From positions 5,022,001-5,086,000 of the forward strand of contig NZ_VIVR01000001.1 in NCBI RefSeq assembly GCF_007828955.1: a DNA stretch of 64,000 nucleotides, read 5' to 3'. The notes under the pieces are model-generated. The model was not told the DNA's origin. It made no database searches and saw only the letters and a program-made list of their open reading frames with translations. A program made the position numbers and the translations under genes. Origin of the DNA: Kitasatospora atroaurantiaca (GTDB taxonomy: Bacteria; Actinomycetota; Actinomycetes; Streptomycetales; Streptomycetaceae). Positions 17,536-29,094 of the stretch are shown one piece after another (position 1 is the stretch's first letter; each line of letters opens with the position of its first letter).

Positions 17536-19362
17536 TCAGACCAGGCTGTCGCGCCAGGCCTGGTGGAGGTCCGCGAAGTGGCCCTGGCCGCTGATCAGGT
17601 CGGCAGGGGTGCCGTCCTCGACGATCCGGCCCTGCTCCATCACCAGGACCCGGTCGGCGATCTCCACCGTGGAGAGCCGGTGCGCGATGATCACCGCCGT
17701 CCGCCCGGCCAGCACCGTCCGCATCGCCCGCTGCACCGCCTGCTCGCCCGGCACGTCCAGCGAGGAGGTGGCCTCGTCCAGGATCAGCACCGCCGGGTCC
17801 GCCAGCAGCGCCCTGGCGAAGGCCACCAGCTGCCGCTGGCCGGCCGAGATCCGGCCGCCGCGCTTGCGGACGTCGGTGTCGAAGCCGTCCGGCAGCTCCG
17901 AGATGAACTCGTACGCGCCGATCTCCCGCGCCGCCTGCTCGACCTCGGCGCGTGTGGCGCCGGGCCGGCCGATGGCGATGTTCTCGGCGACCGTGCCGGA
18001 GAACAGGAAGGACTCCTGGGTGACCATCACCACGCCGCGCCGCAGCTCGGCGGTGGAGAGCTCGCGCAGGTCGATGCCGTCGAGGGTGAGCCGGCCGCTG
18101 GTCGGGTCGTAGAACCGGGCCAGCAGCTTGGCCAGCGTGGACTTGCCCGCGCCGGTGGCGCCCACCACGGCGGTGGTCTGCCCGGCGGGCAGCACCAGGT
18201 CGAAGGAGGGCAGCACCTCCTTCCCCGTCCGGTACGCGAAGCGCACGCCGTGGAAGGCCACCTCCCGTCCCTTGATCGTGGTGGCGGGGAGCTCGGCCGG
18301 GGCGGCCGGTTCGGCGACCGTGGGCTCGTGCGCCAGCAGGCCGGCCATCTTCTCCAGGGCGGCGGCGGCCGACTGGTAGCTGTTCAGGAACATCGCCAGC
18401 TGGTCGATCGGGTCGTACAGCCGCCGCAGGTAGAGCACGAAGGCGGTGAGCACGCCGAGCTCCAGGCTGCCGTCGGTGACCAGGAAGGCGCCGAGCACCA
18501 CCACGCCGGTGATCCAGGTGTTGGCGGTGGCCCGGGAGAGACCGACATAGCGGGCCATCTCCAGCAGGCCGTCGGCGGTGGCGGCGGCGGACTGGCGGTT
18601 GACCACGCCGAAGGACTCGTCGTTGGCGGCCTCGCGGCGGAACGCCTGCACCGGGCGGATGCCGTTCATGGTCTCGGTGAACCTGACGATCACTGCGGCC
18701 ACGGCCGTCCGCGAGCGCCGGTAGACCCGCAGCGAGCGGCGCCGGAACGACCGGATGATCAGGTACATCGGCAGGAAGGAGACCAGCGCGGCCAGGCCGA
18801 GCCGCCAGTCCATGAGCAGCAGCACGACCGTGATGTAGAAGACCGAGAGGATCACCGTCAGGAGTTCCTGGAGCCCCTCGGCGAGCAGTTCGCGCAGGGC
18901 GTCCACGTCGCTGGTCGCCCGGGAGATGATCCGGCCCGAGGTGTACCGCTCGTGGAAGTCCAGGCTGAGCCGCTGGGCGTGCCGGAAGATCCGGCCGCGC
19001 AGGTCGAGCAGGATGTCCTGGTTGATCCGCCCGCTCAGCCGGATGAAGGCCCGCTGCAGCAGTGTGCTCACCCCGGCGCAGCCCAGGTAGGCGGCGATCA
19101 CGGCGATCAGCGGACCGCTGCGGTGGTCGCGCAGCGCCGGGATGCCCCGGTCCATCGCGACCGCGACCAGCAGCGGGCCGGCCTGCAGCGCCGCCTGCTG
19201 GACCAGGATCACCAGCATGGCGCCGGCGATCCGCCGCCGGTGCGGGCCGAGCAGCTCGCGCAGCAGGGTGCGGGCGGCACCGGGAGGGACGGGGATGTCC
19301 TCGTCCTCGGCGGGGTGCGGCAGTTCCTCGAGGTCCTCGGCGGCCTCGACGGTGGTGGTCAT
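17536..19362 (-). CDS. ABC exporter half-transporter, catalytically complete subunit
   Basis: Membrane exporter subunit: an N-terminal six-helix domain (residues about 35-330) fused to an ATPase. The ATPase has Walker A VGATGAGKSTLAK, a variant signature ISAGQRQLVAFARA, Walker B LILDEATSSLD with its catalytic Glu, and the switch His in IIAHRLSTVE. Its start overlaps the stop of the upstream half-transporter by four bases, and the partner has a degenerate ATP site, so the two most likely form a heterodimer. The substrate is unknown. Confidence 0.93.
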   Translation of the reverse strand: MTTTVEAAEDLEELPHPAEDEDIPVPPGAARTLLRELLGPHRRRIAGAMLVILVQQAALQAGPLLVAVAMDRGIPALRDHRSGPLIAVIAAYLGCAGVSTLLQRAFIRLSGRINQDILLDLRGRIFRHAQRLSLDFHERYTSGRIISRATSDVDALRELLAEGLQELLTVILSVFYITVVLLLMDWRLGLAALVSFLPMYLIIRSFRRRSLRVYRRSRTAVAAVIVRFTETMNGIRPVQAFRREAANDESFGVVNRQSAAATADGLLEMARYVGLSRATANTWITGVVVLGAFLVTDGSLELGVLTAFVLYLRRLYDPIDQLAMFLNSYQSAAAALEKMAGLLAHEPTVAEPAAPAELPATTIKGREVAFHGVRFAYRTGKEVLPSFDLVLPAGQTTAVVGATGAGKSTLAKLLARFYDPTSGRLTLDGIDLRELSTAELRRGVVMVTQESFLFSGTVAENIAIGRPGATRAEVEQAAREIGAYEFISELPDGFDTDVRKRGGRISAGQRQLVAFARALLADPAVLILDEATSSLDVPGEQAVQRAMRTVLAGRTAVIIAHRLSTVEIADRVLVMEQGRIVEDGTPADLISGQGHFADLHQAWRDSLV

Positions 19363-21242
19363 CGGGCGGGGCTCCCTTCCAGCGCGGGGGCGGCCTCGCC
19401 CGTCATCAGCTCGCGGTAGACCGCGGAGGTCCTCAGCAGTTCCTGGTGCGTCCCGACGGCGGCGATCCGGCCCTCGTCGAGGACGGCGACGCGGTCCGCC
19501 AGCAGGACGGTGCTCGGCCGGTGGGCCACCACCAGGGCGGTGGTGCCGCCGAGGACCTGCCGCAGTGCCTGCTCGACCAGGGCCTCGGTGTGCACGTCCA
19601 GTGCGGAGAGCGGGTCGTCCAGCACCAGGAAGCCGGGCTCGCCGACCACCGCACGGGCCAGGGCCAGGCGCTGTCGCTGCCCGCCGGACAGGCTCAGCCC
19701 CTGCTCGCCGACCTGGGTCTCGACCCCGGCGGGCAGCTTGTGGACGAAGCCGGCCTGGGCGGTGTCGAGAGCGGCGTCGAGCTGCTCGGGGCCCGCGTCG
19801 GGTGCGCCCATCAGGACGTTCTCCCGGACGGAGGCGGAGAACAGCGTCGGCTCCTCGAAGGCGACGGAGACCAGCTCACGCAGCCGTTGCCGGGGGATGT
19901 CGCGGATGTCGCGGCCGTCCAGGGTGATGCTGCCGCCGGTGGCCTCGTAGAGGCGGGGGAGCAGTGCGGTGAGCGTGGTCTTGCCGCTGCCGGTGGCGCC
20001 GACCAGGGCCATCGTCTCGCCGTGCCGGATGTGCAGGTCGATGCCGCACAGCAGGTCGGGCGTGCCGGCGGGGGCGTCGGGGTAGCGGAACCGGACGCCG
20101 CTGAAGCGGATGCCCTTGTCGGCCTCCTGAGCCCAAGAGCGCGCCGGTGCCGAAAGCGCCGAGTGACGCTCGGAGGGCAGCTCCGGCTTCTCCGGCTCGT
20201 CCATCACCTCGAAGAAGCGGTCCGTCGCGGTGGCGGCCTCGTTGGCGTAGGCCAGCAGCCAGCCCAGCGACTCGACCGGCCAGCGCAGGGCCAGCGCGAT
20301 GGAGAGGAAGGCGACCAGGGTGCCGACGGTCAGCTGGTCGTCGGCGACCCGGACGGCGCCGACGGCGAGCGCGCAGCCGAGTGCGAACTCCGGCAGTCCG
20401 ACGATGACGGCCCAGAGGTTGGCCAGCATGTCCGCCTTGTGCAGCTCGGTGCCGCGCAGTTCGCGGGTCTGCTGCCGGAAGCGCTCGGCCATCGTGCGGT
20501 GGCGGCCGAAGGCCTTGAGGATGCGGATGCCGAGGACCGACTCCTCGATCACCGTGGCGAGGTCGCCGTTCTGGTCCTGGGCGCGGCGGGCGGCCCGGGA
20601 GTAGCGGCTCTCGAAGTGCCGGGTGAGCACCATCAGCGGCGCGGCGGGCAGCAGCGTGATCAGGCCGAGCCGCCAGTCCAGCAGGAACATCATGACCGAG
20701 CCGATGAGGAACACCATCGAGTTGACGATCAGGAAGACCAGCGGGAAGGCCAGGAAGAGCCGCATGGTGAACATGTCGGAGGTGGCCCGGGAGAGCAGCT
20801 GCCCGGACGGCCAGCGGTCGTGGAAGGAGACCGGCAGCCGCTGCAGCTTGGCGTAGAGGTCACCGCGCATGGCGCTCTCGACCCGGGCGAGCGGGCGGGC
20901 CACGATCACCCGGCGGACGCCGAACAGCCCCGCCTCGATCAGGCCGAGCAGCAGGAGCAGCCCGGCGAGCGGCCACAGTGCACCGAGGTCGTGGTGGGCG
21001 ATCGGGCCGTCGACGATGCGGCGGAGCACCAGCGGGACGAGTAGCACGCTGCCGGAGGCGACCAGCGCGGCCGCCGTCGCGCCGGCGATCCGCCAGCGCA
21101 CCTCGCGGGCGTACGGCCACAGGCGCAGCAGCGAGCGCAGCGTGGACCGGCGCGGTGTGCGTGCCGTCTCGGACGGTGTGTCAGGTTGGTCGGGGTTCTC
21201 GTTCTCGGCCATCGCCGAGAGGGTAGGCAGAGCCACTGACAT
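19359..21242 (-). CDS. ABC exporter half-transporter with degenerate ATP site
   Basis: Half-transporter of 627 residues: about six membrane helices, then an ATPase with Walker A VGATGSGKTTLTALL, a canonical LSGGQRQRLALARA signature, and Walker B FLVLDDPLSALD. The residue after the Walker B Asp is Asp instead of the catalytic Glu, which is typical of the non-consensus site of heterodimeric exporters (the TM287/288 kind). It starts 13 bp after glgX, so it is probably co-transcribed. The ATG at 21242 is chosen for that tight spacing; an in-frame ATG at 21212 is an alternative. Confidence 0.92.
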   Translation of the reverse strand: MSVALPTLSAMAENENPDQPDTPSETARTPRRSTLRSLLRLWPYAREVRWRIAGATAAALVASGSVLLVPLVLRRIVDGPIAHHDLGALWPLAGLLLLLGLIEAGLFGVRRVIVARPLARVESAMRGDLYAKLQRLPVSFHDRWPSGQLLSRATSDMFTMRLFLAFPLVFLIVNSMVFLIGSVMMFLLDWRLGLITLLPAAPLMVLTRHFESRYSRAARRAQDQNGDLATVIEESVLGIRILKAFGRHRTMAERFRQQTRELRGTELHKADMLANLWAVIVGLPEFALGCALAVGAVRVADDQLTVGTLVAFLSIALALRWPVESLGWLLAYANEAATATDRFFEVMDEPEKPELPSERHSALSAPARSWAQEADKGIRFSGVRFRYPDAPAGTPDLLCGIDLHIRHGETMALVGATGSGKTTLTALLPRLYEATGGSITLDGRDIRDIPRQRLRELVSVAFEEPTLFSASVRENVLMGAPDAGPEQLDAALDTAQAGFVHKLPAGVETQVGEQGLSLSGGQRQRLALARAVVGEPGFLVLDDPLSALDVHTEALVEQALRQVLGGTTALVVAHRPSTVLLADRVAVLDEGRIAAVGTHQELLRTSAVYRELMTGEAAPALEGSPAR

Positions 21243-21255
21243 TTCTCATCCGGTT

Positions 21256-23514
<2,259 letters not shown>

Positions 23515-23750
23515 CGGTGAACCCTCCCAGCGCGGGGAGTCCCGTTCCCCGCTTCCCTCTCTTGTTCCCTGATCGGCTGCCGCTGTCACGTGGCGGATCA
23601 TCTTGTGACGGACCGTGAACGATTCTGTCCCGTTATGAGGCTTTCCGGCGTCTGCTGAGTGAATTCGTTCCCTCGTGTCCGCCCGGGGGTGCCGTCGTTA
23701 TGCCCGGCGTCAGGCACCACTGCCTGGGACAACTGAGATGGAGGGCCGGA

Positions 23751-24959
23751 ATGCACCCCGGAGTACGGGTCTGGGCCCGGCGCGCGGCGGCCGTCGGGCT
23801 GTGCCTGCTCACCGGGTGCTCCGGCGGCGGGCGGCAGGCGGGGCCCAGCGTCGACCAGGCGGTGCAGAGCCCGCCGGTGTCCCGCGCGGTGATCACCACG
23901 ACCCCGGGGGACGGCAGCCAGGACGTCGCCCCCGAGGGGCCGGTCAGGGTCACCGTGGCGCAGGGCAGGCTGGTCTCGGTACGCCTGGCCGACGACAAGG
24001 GCGCCGTCCTGGTCGGGAGGGTCAGCCCCGACGGCGGCTCCTGGGCCCCGGACGGCAGGCTCTCGCCGGCCACCCCGTACACCCTGGACACCGTGGCCGA
24101 GGACGGCGCCGGGCTGAAGGCCGCCCAGCACGTGGCCTTCTCGACCCTCACCCCCGCGCGCACCTTCGCCGCGTTCTTCACCCCCGAGGACGGCAGCACC
24201 GTCGGCGTCGGTATGCCGGTCTCGCTGCGCTTCACCCGGCCGATCACCGAGCGCGCCGCGGTGGAGAAGGCCGTCACCGTGACCGCAGACCCGCCGGTGG
24301 CGGTGCGTGCGCACTGGTTCGGCAGCCAGCGGCTGGACTTCCGCCCGGAGAAGTACTGGGCGGCCGGTAGCAGGGTCACGCTGGCGCTGCGCCTCAAGGA
24401 TGTCCAGGGCGCCGCGGGCTACTACGGCACCCAGGCGAAGGACGTGCACCTGACCATCGGCCGCGCCCAGGTCAGCACCGTCGACCTGACGACCCGCACC
24501 ATGACCGTCCGGCAGGACGGCAGGATGCTGCGCACCCTCAAGGTCTCGGGCGGCAGCCCCGAGCACTCCACGTACCTCGGTGCCATGGTGATCTCCGAGA
24601 AGTTCGAGGTCACCCGGATGAACTCGCAGACCGTCGGGATGGGCGACGAGTACGACATCAAGGACGTCCCGCACGCGATGCGGCTGACCAGCTCGGGCAC
24701 CTTCGTGCACGGCAACTACTGGGCCCCGGTCTCGGTCTTCGGCAGCGAGAACACCAGCCACGGCTGCATCGGCCTGGCCGACGCCAAGGGCGGCTCGCCG
24801 GACACCCCGGCCGGCTGGTTCTTCGAGCACTCGATCGTCGGCGATGTGATCGAGGTGCGCGGGCAGGAGGGGAGCGTCGTTCCCCCGGAGAACGGGCTGA
24901 ACGGCTGGAACCTCTCCTGGGCCCAGTGGGTGCGCGGAAGCGCGCTGGGAGTTCACTGA
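23751..24959 (+). CDS. Lipoprotein L,D-transpeptidase 1
   Basis: Makes 3-3 cross-links in peptidoglycan outside the membrane. 402 residues with a lipoprotein signal ending in LLTGC, two Ig-like beta domains (residues about 40-250) and a C-terminal YkuD domain. The catalytic site reads GSENTSHGCIGLAD, with the nucleophile Cys and the conserved upstream His in TFVHGNYW. The ATG at 23751 follows GGAGGG. It is the most divergent of four tandem paralogues and has no copy of the ECF-like promoter found before the next two. Confidence 0.93.
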   Translation: MHPGVRVWARRAAAVGLCLLTGCSGGGRQAGPSVDQAVQSPPVSRAVITTTPGDGSQDVAPEGPVRVTVAQGRLVSVRLADDKGAVLVGRVSPDGGSWAPDGRLSPATPYTLDTVAEDGAGLKAAQHVAFSTLTPARTFAAFFTPEDGSTVGVGMPVSLRFTRPITERAAVEKAVTVTADPPVAVRAHWFGSQRLDFRPEKYWAAGSRVTLALRLKDVQGAAGYYGTQAKDVHLTIGRAQVSTVDLTTRTMTVRQDGRMLRTLKVSGGSPEHSTYLGAMVISEKFEVTRMNSQTVGMGDEYDIKDVPHAMRLTSSGTFVHGNYWAPVSVFGSENTSHGCIGLADAKGGSPDTPAGWFFEHSIVGDVIEVRGQEGSVVPPENGLNGWNLSWAQWVRGSALGVH

Positions 24960-25073
24960 GTCGGCACGCCCCTCCCCCCGAAGATTCACTCATCCGGCCC
25001 AGTTATCCTGACCTCCCGCGCCGACCCGGGTCCCTGCCCTGTGAGCCCGCGTGGAAGCAGTCTCGGCCCGGTG

Positions 25074-25101
25074 CAACTGATCCGGGCGAAAGCGCGTGTA
25101 T
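25074..25101 (+). promoter_or_regulatory. ECF-type promoter of L,D-transpeptidase 2
   Basis: CAACT (25074-25078) and CGTGTAT (25095-25101) are separated by 16 bp. The same boxes with identical spacing occur before L,D-transpeptidase 3 (26494-26521), while the surrounding bases differ. This suggests an extracytoplasmic-function sigma factor, plausibly a cell-envelope stress one. The sigma factor is inferred. Confidence 0.6.
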
Positions 25102-25133
25102 TCACCGTGGATACCGGGAGGGGAGCACACCGA

Positions 25134-26405
25134 GTGAAGCCCGTTCAGGCGGCCGACGCCGCGATATGTACGACTGAGGGTGCGGCCGGTCGCGGCCGGG
25201 GCCGCCAGGCGGGTGTTGCCCTGCTGATGGGCGGCGTCCTGCTGCTCGGCGCGGCCTGCAGCTCCGGTGGCGGCGGGGGCTCCAAGGACGGTGCGAGCGG
25301 CGGCGGCTCGGGTACGCCCGGCACCGCGTCCAGCCCGGCGGCCCCCAAGACCTCGGCCGCGGTGCTCACCGTGACGCCCAAGGACGGCGCCGAGGACGTG
25401 GCCCCCACCAACGGTCTCCAGGTCACGGTGGCGGGCGGCACGCTGACCAACGTCGAGGTGACGGACAAGAACAGCAAGGCGGTTCCCGGCACGATCTCCG
25501 CCGACGGTCTCAGCTGGAAGCCCAGCGGCGCCCTCGCGGTCGGCATGGTCTACAAGGTCAACGCGCAGGCCAAGGACGCCAACGGCCTGGTCGCGGCCTC
25601 GACCAGCACCTTCACCACGCTGACCCCGGCGAAGACGGTCGCCACCAACGACAACATCTCCGACAACGCCACCTACGGCGTCGGCATGATCGTCTCGGTG
25701 GCCTTCAGCAAGCCGATCAAGAACAAGGACGCCGTCGCCAAGGGCATCACCTTCGAGAGCAGCAACGGCACCGTGGTCAAGGGCCACTGGTTCGGCTCCC
25801 AGCGCCTGGACTTCCGTCCGGCCGAGTACTGGAAGGCCGGCACCAAGGTCACCGTCCACTACAAGCTGAAGAGCGTCGAGGTCTCGCCCGGCGTCTACGG
25901 CGACGTGGACCGCGACGAGCCCTTCACCATCGGGCGGTCCCAGGTCAGCACCGCCGACGCGGGGACGCACATGATGACCGTCAAGCGGGACGGCGCGGTC
26001 TACAAGACCATCCCGATCACGGCCGGCAACGACGAGAACCCGTCCTGGAACGGCACCATGGTCATCTCCGGCAAGGAGAAGGTGACCCGGATGAACTCGG
26101 CCACCGTCGCCAACATCCAGGGCGAGGAGTACGACGTCCCGGACGTCCCGCACGCGATGCGGCTCACCTCCTCCGGCACGTACGTGCACGGCAACTACTG
26201 GGGCAACGCCTTCGGCAAGTCCAACGCCAGCCACGGCTGCATCTCCATGCAGGACGCCAAGGGCGGCGACGACGGCTCCACGGCGGGCAAGTTCTTCGCG
26301 GAGTCGCTGATCGGCGACGTCGTGAAGATCGTCAACTCCAAGGGCAAGACGGTCAGTCCGGACAACGGTCTCAGCGGCTGGACGCTGAGCTGGAGCCAGT
26401 GGTAG
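25134..26405 (+). CDS. Lipoprotein L,D-transpeptidase 2
   Basis: Cell-wall 3-3 transpeptidase, 423 residues. A long N-terminal region precedes the hydrophobic stretch and lipobox-like GAAC (residue -3 is Gly, weaker than the Leu of paralogue 1), then a Gly/Ser linker, two Ig-like domains, and a YkuD domain with MRLTSSGTYVHGNYWG and KSNASHGCISM. The GTG at 25134 has GGAGGGGAG in front. Followed by a strong terminator at 26426-26457. Confidence 0.92.
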   Translation: MKPVQAADAAICTTEGAAGRGRGRQAGVALLMGGVLLLGAACSSGGGGGSKDGASGGGSGTPGTASSPAAPKTSAAVLTVTPKDGAEDVAPTNGLQVTVAGGTLTNVEVTDKNSKAVPGTISADGLSWKPSGALAVGMVYKVNAQAKDANGLVAASTSTFTTLTPAKTVATNDNISDNATYGVGMIVSVAFSKPIKNKDAVAKGITFESSNGTVVKGHWFGSQRLDFRPAEYWKAGTKVTVHYKLKSVEVSPGVYGDVDRDEPFTIGRSQVSTADAGTHMMTVKRDGAVYKTIPITAGNDENPSWNGTMVISGKEKVTRMNSATVANIQGEEYDVPDVPHAMRLTSSGTYVHGNYWGNAFGKSNASHGCISMQDAKGGDDGSTAGKFFAESLIGDVVKIVNSKGKTVSPDNGLSGWTLSWSQW

Positions 26406-26425
26406 CCCGTCCTCCTGGGCACGTC

Positions 26426-26457
26426 CGGCCCGGCCGCTCCTCGGAGTGGCCGGGCCG
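26426..26457 (+). terminator. Terminator after L,D-transpeptidase 2
   Basis: A 14-bp GC-rich stem (CGGCCCGGCCGCTC with its complement) and a four-base loop, followed by TTGT. It separates transpeptidase 2 from the independently promoted 3-4 pair. Confidence 0.75.
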
Positions 26458-26493
26458 TTGTCCGTTCGTGACCTGTTCGTCCTCGGGCGGGCG

Positions 26494-26521
26494 CAACTTA
26501 TCGGTGGGACGAAGCGTGTAT
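26494..26521 (+). promoter_or_regulatory. ECF-type promoter of L,D-transpeptidases 3-4
   Basis: CAACT (26494-26498), 16 bp, then CGTGTAT (26515-26521), matching the promoter of paralogue 2 in both boxes and in spacing. It probably drives genes 3 and 4 together, because gene 4 has no promoter space of its own. Confidence 0.6.
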
Positions 26522-26551
26522 ACGGCTGGAACAAGGGACGGGGGAGCGCAC

Positions 26552-27757
26552 GTGAAGTCGGTACGCAGGGGCGTGGTCGCCGGGCTGCTCGGGGGCGCAC
26601 TGGCGCTGAGCACGGCCTGCAGCAGCGGTGGTGGCGGCGGGACCGGGGGCACCACCGGGGCCGCGTCCAAGGCGGCGGTCTCGGCAGCGGTGGTGACCAT
26701 CGAGCCGGCGAACGGCGCGACGGGCGTGAAGCCGGTCGGCCCGCTGAAGGTGTCGGTCACGGGCGGGAAGCTGACCACCGTGAAGGTCACCGACAAGGAC
26801 GGCAAGGAGGTGCCCGGGGCCATCACCGCGGACGGTGCGGGCTGGGCGCCCAAGGGCGGACTGTCGGTCGGTACGCAGTACAAGGTGAGCGCGGAGGCCG
26901 CCGACGACAAGGGCGTGGTCGCCAAGGCGGAGAGCAGCTTCACCACGCTGACCCCGGACAAGGACGCGAACCCGCGCGACAACATCTCCGACGGCCAGAC
27001 GTACGGGGTCGGGATGATCGTGTCGCTGAGGTTCGACCGGGCGATCAAGGACAAGGCGGCGGTGGAGAAGGGCATCACCTTCGAGACCTCGGACGGCTCG
27101 GTGGTGAAGGGGCACTGGTTCGGCAGTCAGCGGGTGGACTTCCGTCCCGAGAAGTACTGGACGGCCGGTACCAAGGTGACGGTCCACTACCGCCTGAAGA
27201 GCGTCGAGGTGGCGCCGGGCGTGTACGGCGGGGTGGACAGTGACGAGCCGTTCGTCATCGGGCGTTCGCAGGTGAGCACCGTGGACGCGTCGACCCATCA
27301 GATGGCGGTCGAGCGGGACGGGAAGCCGTACCAGACCATCCCGATCAGCACCGGTGCCTCCGAGCCCAAGTCCTGGAACGCGTACAACGGGACGATGGTG
27401 ATCGAGGCCAAGGAGGGGTCGGCCCTGATGGACTCCTCGACCGTCCCCGGCCTGGAGGGTTCGGCGTACAAGCACAAGGTGCCGCACTCGATGCGGCTCA
27501 CCGACTCGGGTACGTACGTCCACGGCAACAACTGGTCCGACCACTCGGAGTTCGGCCACAACAACGTCAGCCACGGCTGCGTCGGGCTCGAGGACTCCAA
27601 GGCGGACCCGGACAACGGCGACGACAACTCCTCGGCCGGAAAGTTCTACGCCGCCTCGATCGTGGGCGACGTGGTCACGATCAAGAACTCGGTGGGCGAA
27701 CAGGTCAGCCCCGACAACGGCCTGAGCGGCTGGAACCTGAGCTGGAACAACTGGTGA
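26552..27757 (+). CDS. Lipoprotein L,D-transpeptidase 3
   Basis: 401-residue paralogue with a signal sequence ending in LSTACSSGG, Ig-like domains, and a YkuD domain with SGTYVHGNNWSDHSEF and NNVSHGCVGLED (catalytic Cys). Long stretches such as KVTDKDGKEVPG, DNISDGQTYGVGMIVSL and ITFETSDGSVVKGHWFG are identical in paralogue 4, indicating recent duplication or gene conversion. The GTG at 26552 follows a GGGGGAG site. It is the first gene of a two-gene transcript. Confidence 0.92.
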   Translation: MKSVRRGVVAGLLGGALALSTACSSGGGGGTGGTTGAASKAAVSAAVVTIEPANGATGVKPVGPLKVSVTGGKLTTVKVTDKDGKEVPGAITADGAGWAPKGGLSVGTQYKVSAEAADDKGVVAKAESSFTTLTPDKDANPRDNISDGQTYGVGMIVSLRFDRAIKDKAAVEKGITFETSDGSVVKGHWFGSQRVDFRPEKYWTAGTKVTVHYRLKSVEVAPGVYGGVDSDEPFVIGRSQVSTVDASTHQMAVERDGKPYQTIPISTGASEPKSWNAYNGTMVIEAKEGSALMDSSTVPGLEGSAYKHKVPHSMRLTDSGTYVHGNNWSDHSEFGHNNVSHGCVGLEDSKADPDNGDDNSSAGKFYAASIVGDVVTIKNSVGEQVSPDNGLSGWNLSWNNW

Positions 27758-27771
27758 ACGGGAGAGGGACG

Positions 27772-28989
27772 TTGAAGTCGATGCGCAGGGGCGTGGCCGC
27801 AGGGGCGCTCGGGGGTGCGCTGGTGCTGATGACCGCCGCGTGCAGCGGCGGGAGCGCCGGCGGCGGTTCGACAGACGCCACTCCGGTGGCTGCGAAGAGC
27901 ACGGCCGCGGCGGCGCCCAAGCCGACCGTCTCGGCCGCGGTGCTGAGCATCGAGCCGAAGAACGGCAGCCAGGACGTGAAGCCGGCCGGCCCGGTGAAGG
28001 TGTCGGTGGCGAGCGGGAAGCTGACCACCGTGAAGGTCACCGACAAGGACGGCAAGGAGGTGCCGGGCTCGGTCGCCGCCGACGGGGTGAGCTGGGTGCC
28101 CAAGGCCGGCCTGTCGGTCGGCACCCGGTACCGGGTGAGCGCGCAGGCGGCGGACGCCAACGGCCTGGTGGCGACGGCGGAGAGCAGCTTCACCACGCTC
28201 ACCCCGGACGAGGACGCGGGCCCGCACGACAACATCTCCGACGGCCAGACCTACGGGGTCGGGATGATCGTCTCGCTGACCTTCGACCGCACGGTCAAGG
28301 ACAAGGCGGCGGTGGAGAAGGGCATCACCTTCGAGACCTCCGACGGCTCGGTGGTGAAGGGGCACTGGTTCGGCGGCACCCGGGTGGACTTCCGTCCGGA
28401 GAAGTTCTGGACGCCGGGCACCAAGGTGACGATCCACTACCGGCTGAAGAGCGTCGAGGTGGCGCCGGACGTGTACGGCGGGGTGGACGCCGACGAGCCG
28501 TTCGTCATCGGCCGCTCGCAGGTCAGTACCGTCGACGTGGCCAAGCACGAGATGCAGGTCGTCAAGGACGGCCAGGTCGTCGACAACATCCCGATCACCG
28601 CGGGCAAGCCGGGATTCGACTCCTGGAACGGCACGATGGTCATCAAGGAGATGGCCGAGCGCACCCGGATGTCCTCCCAGGGCGTCAGCGGCATCACCAA
28701 GGGCGACGAGTACGACCTCGACGACGTGCCGCACGCGATGCGGCTGACCGACTCGGGTACGTACGTCCACGGCAACTCCTGGGCCACCGGCGCGATGGGG
28801 TCGTACAACGCGAGCCACGGCTGCATCGGCGTGGAGGACGCGCGGTACGGCAGCAACAGCTCCGACGCCGGGAAGCTCTACAACTCCTCGCTGATCGGCG
28901 ATGTGGTGACGGTCGTCAACTCCAAGGGCCCCAAGGTGGAGGCGTGGAACGGCCTGAGCGGCTGGAACGTGAACTGGGGTGAGTGGTAG
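27772..28989 (+). CDS. Lipoprotein L,D-transpeptidase 4
   Basis: 405-residue paralogue following number 3 with a 14-bp gap. The TTG at 27772 is chosen: the next residues, LKSMRRGVAAGALGG, align with the start of paralogue 3 (VKSVRRGVVAGLLGG), and a GAGAGGG site precedes it. A GTG at 27754 overlapping the previous stop is the alternative. Lipobox-like MTAAC, Ig-like domains, and a YkuD domain with SGTYVHGNSWA and YNASHGCIGVED. It acts on peptidoglycan outside the membrane. Confidence 0.9.
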   Translation: MKSMRRGVAAGALGGALVLMTAACSGGSAGGGSTDATPVAAKSTAAAAPKPTVSAAVLSIEPKNGSQDVKPAGPVKVSVASGKLTTVKVTDKDGKEVPGSVAADGVSWVPKAGLSVGTRYRVSAQAADANGLVATAESSFTTLTPDEDAGPHDNISDGQTYGVGMIVSLTFDRTVKDKAAVEKGITFETSDGSVVKGHWFGGTRVDFRPEKFWTPGTKVTIHYRLKSVEVAPDVYGGVDADEPFVIGRSQVSTVDVAKHEMQVVKDGQVVDNIPITAGKPGFDSWNGTMVIKEMAERTRMSSQGVSGITKGDEYDLDDVPHAMRLTDSGTYVHGNSWATGAMGSYNASHGCIGVEDARYGSNSSDAGKLYNSSLIGDVVTVVNSKGPKVEAWNGLSGWNVNWGEW

Positions 28990-29094
28990 GCCTGTTCGGC
29001 GGGCCTCCGACTTGCACCTGTCATATGCCAATTGAATAGTGATCGTTTGGTCATTGTCCGTACGCGGCCGCATGCGTTCCGCAATGATTGGCGC

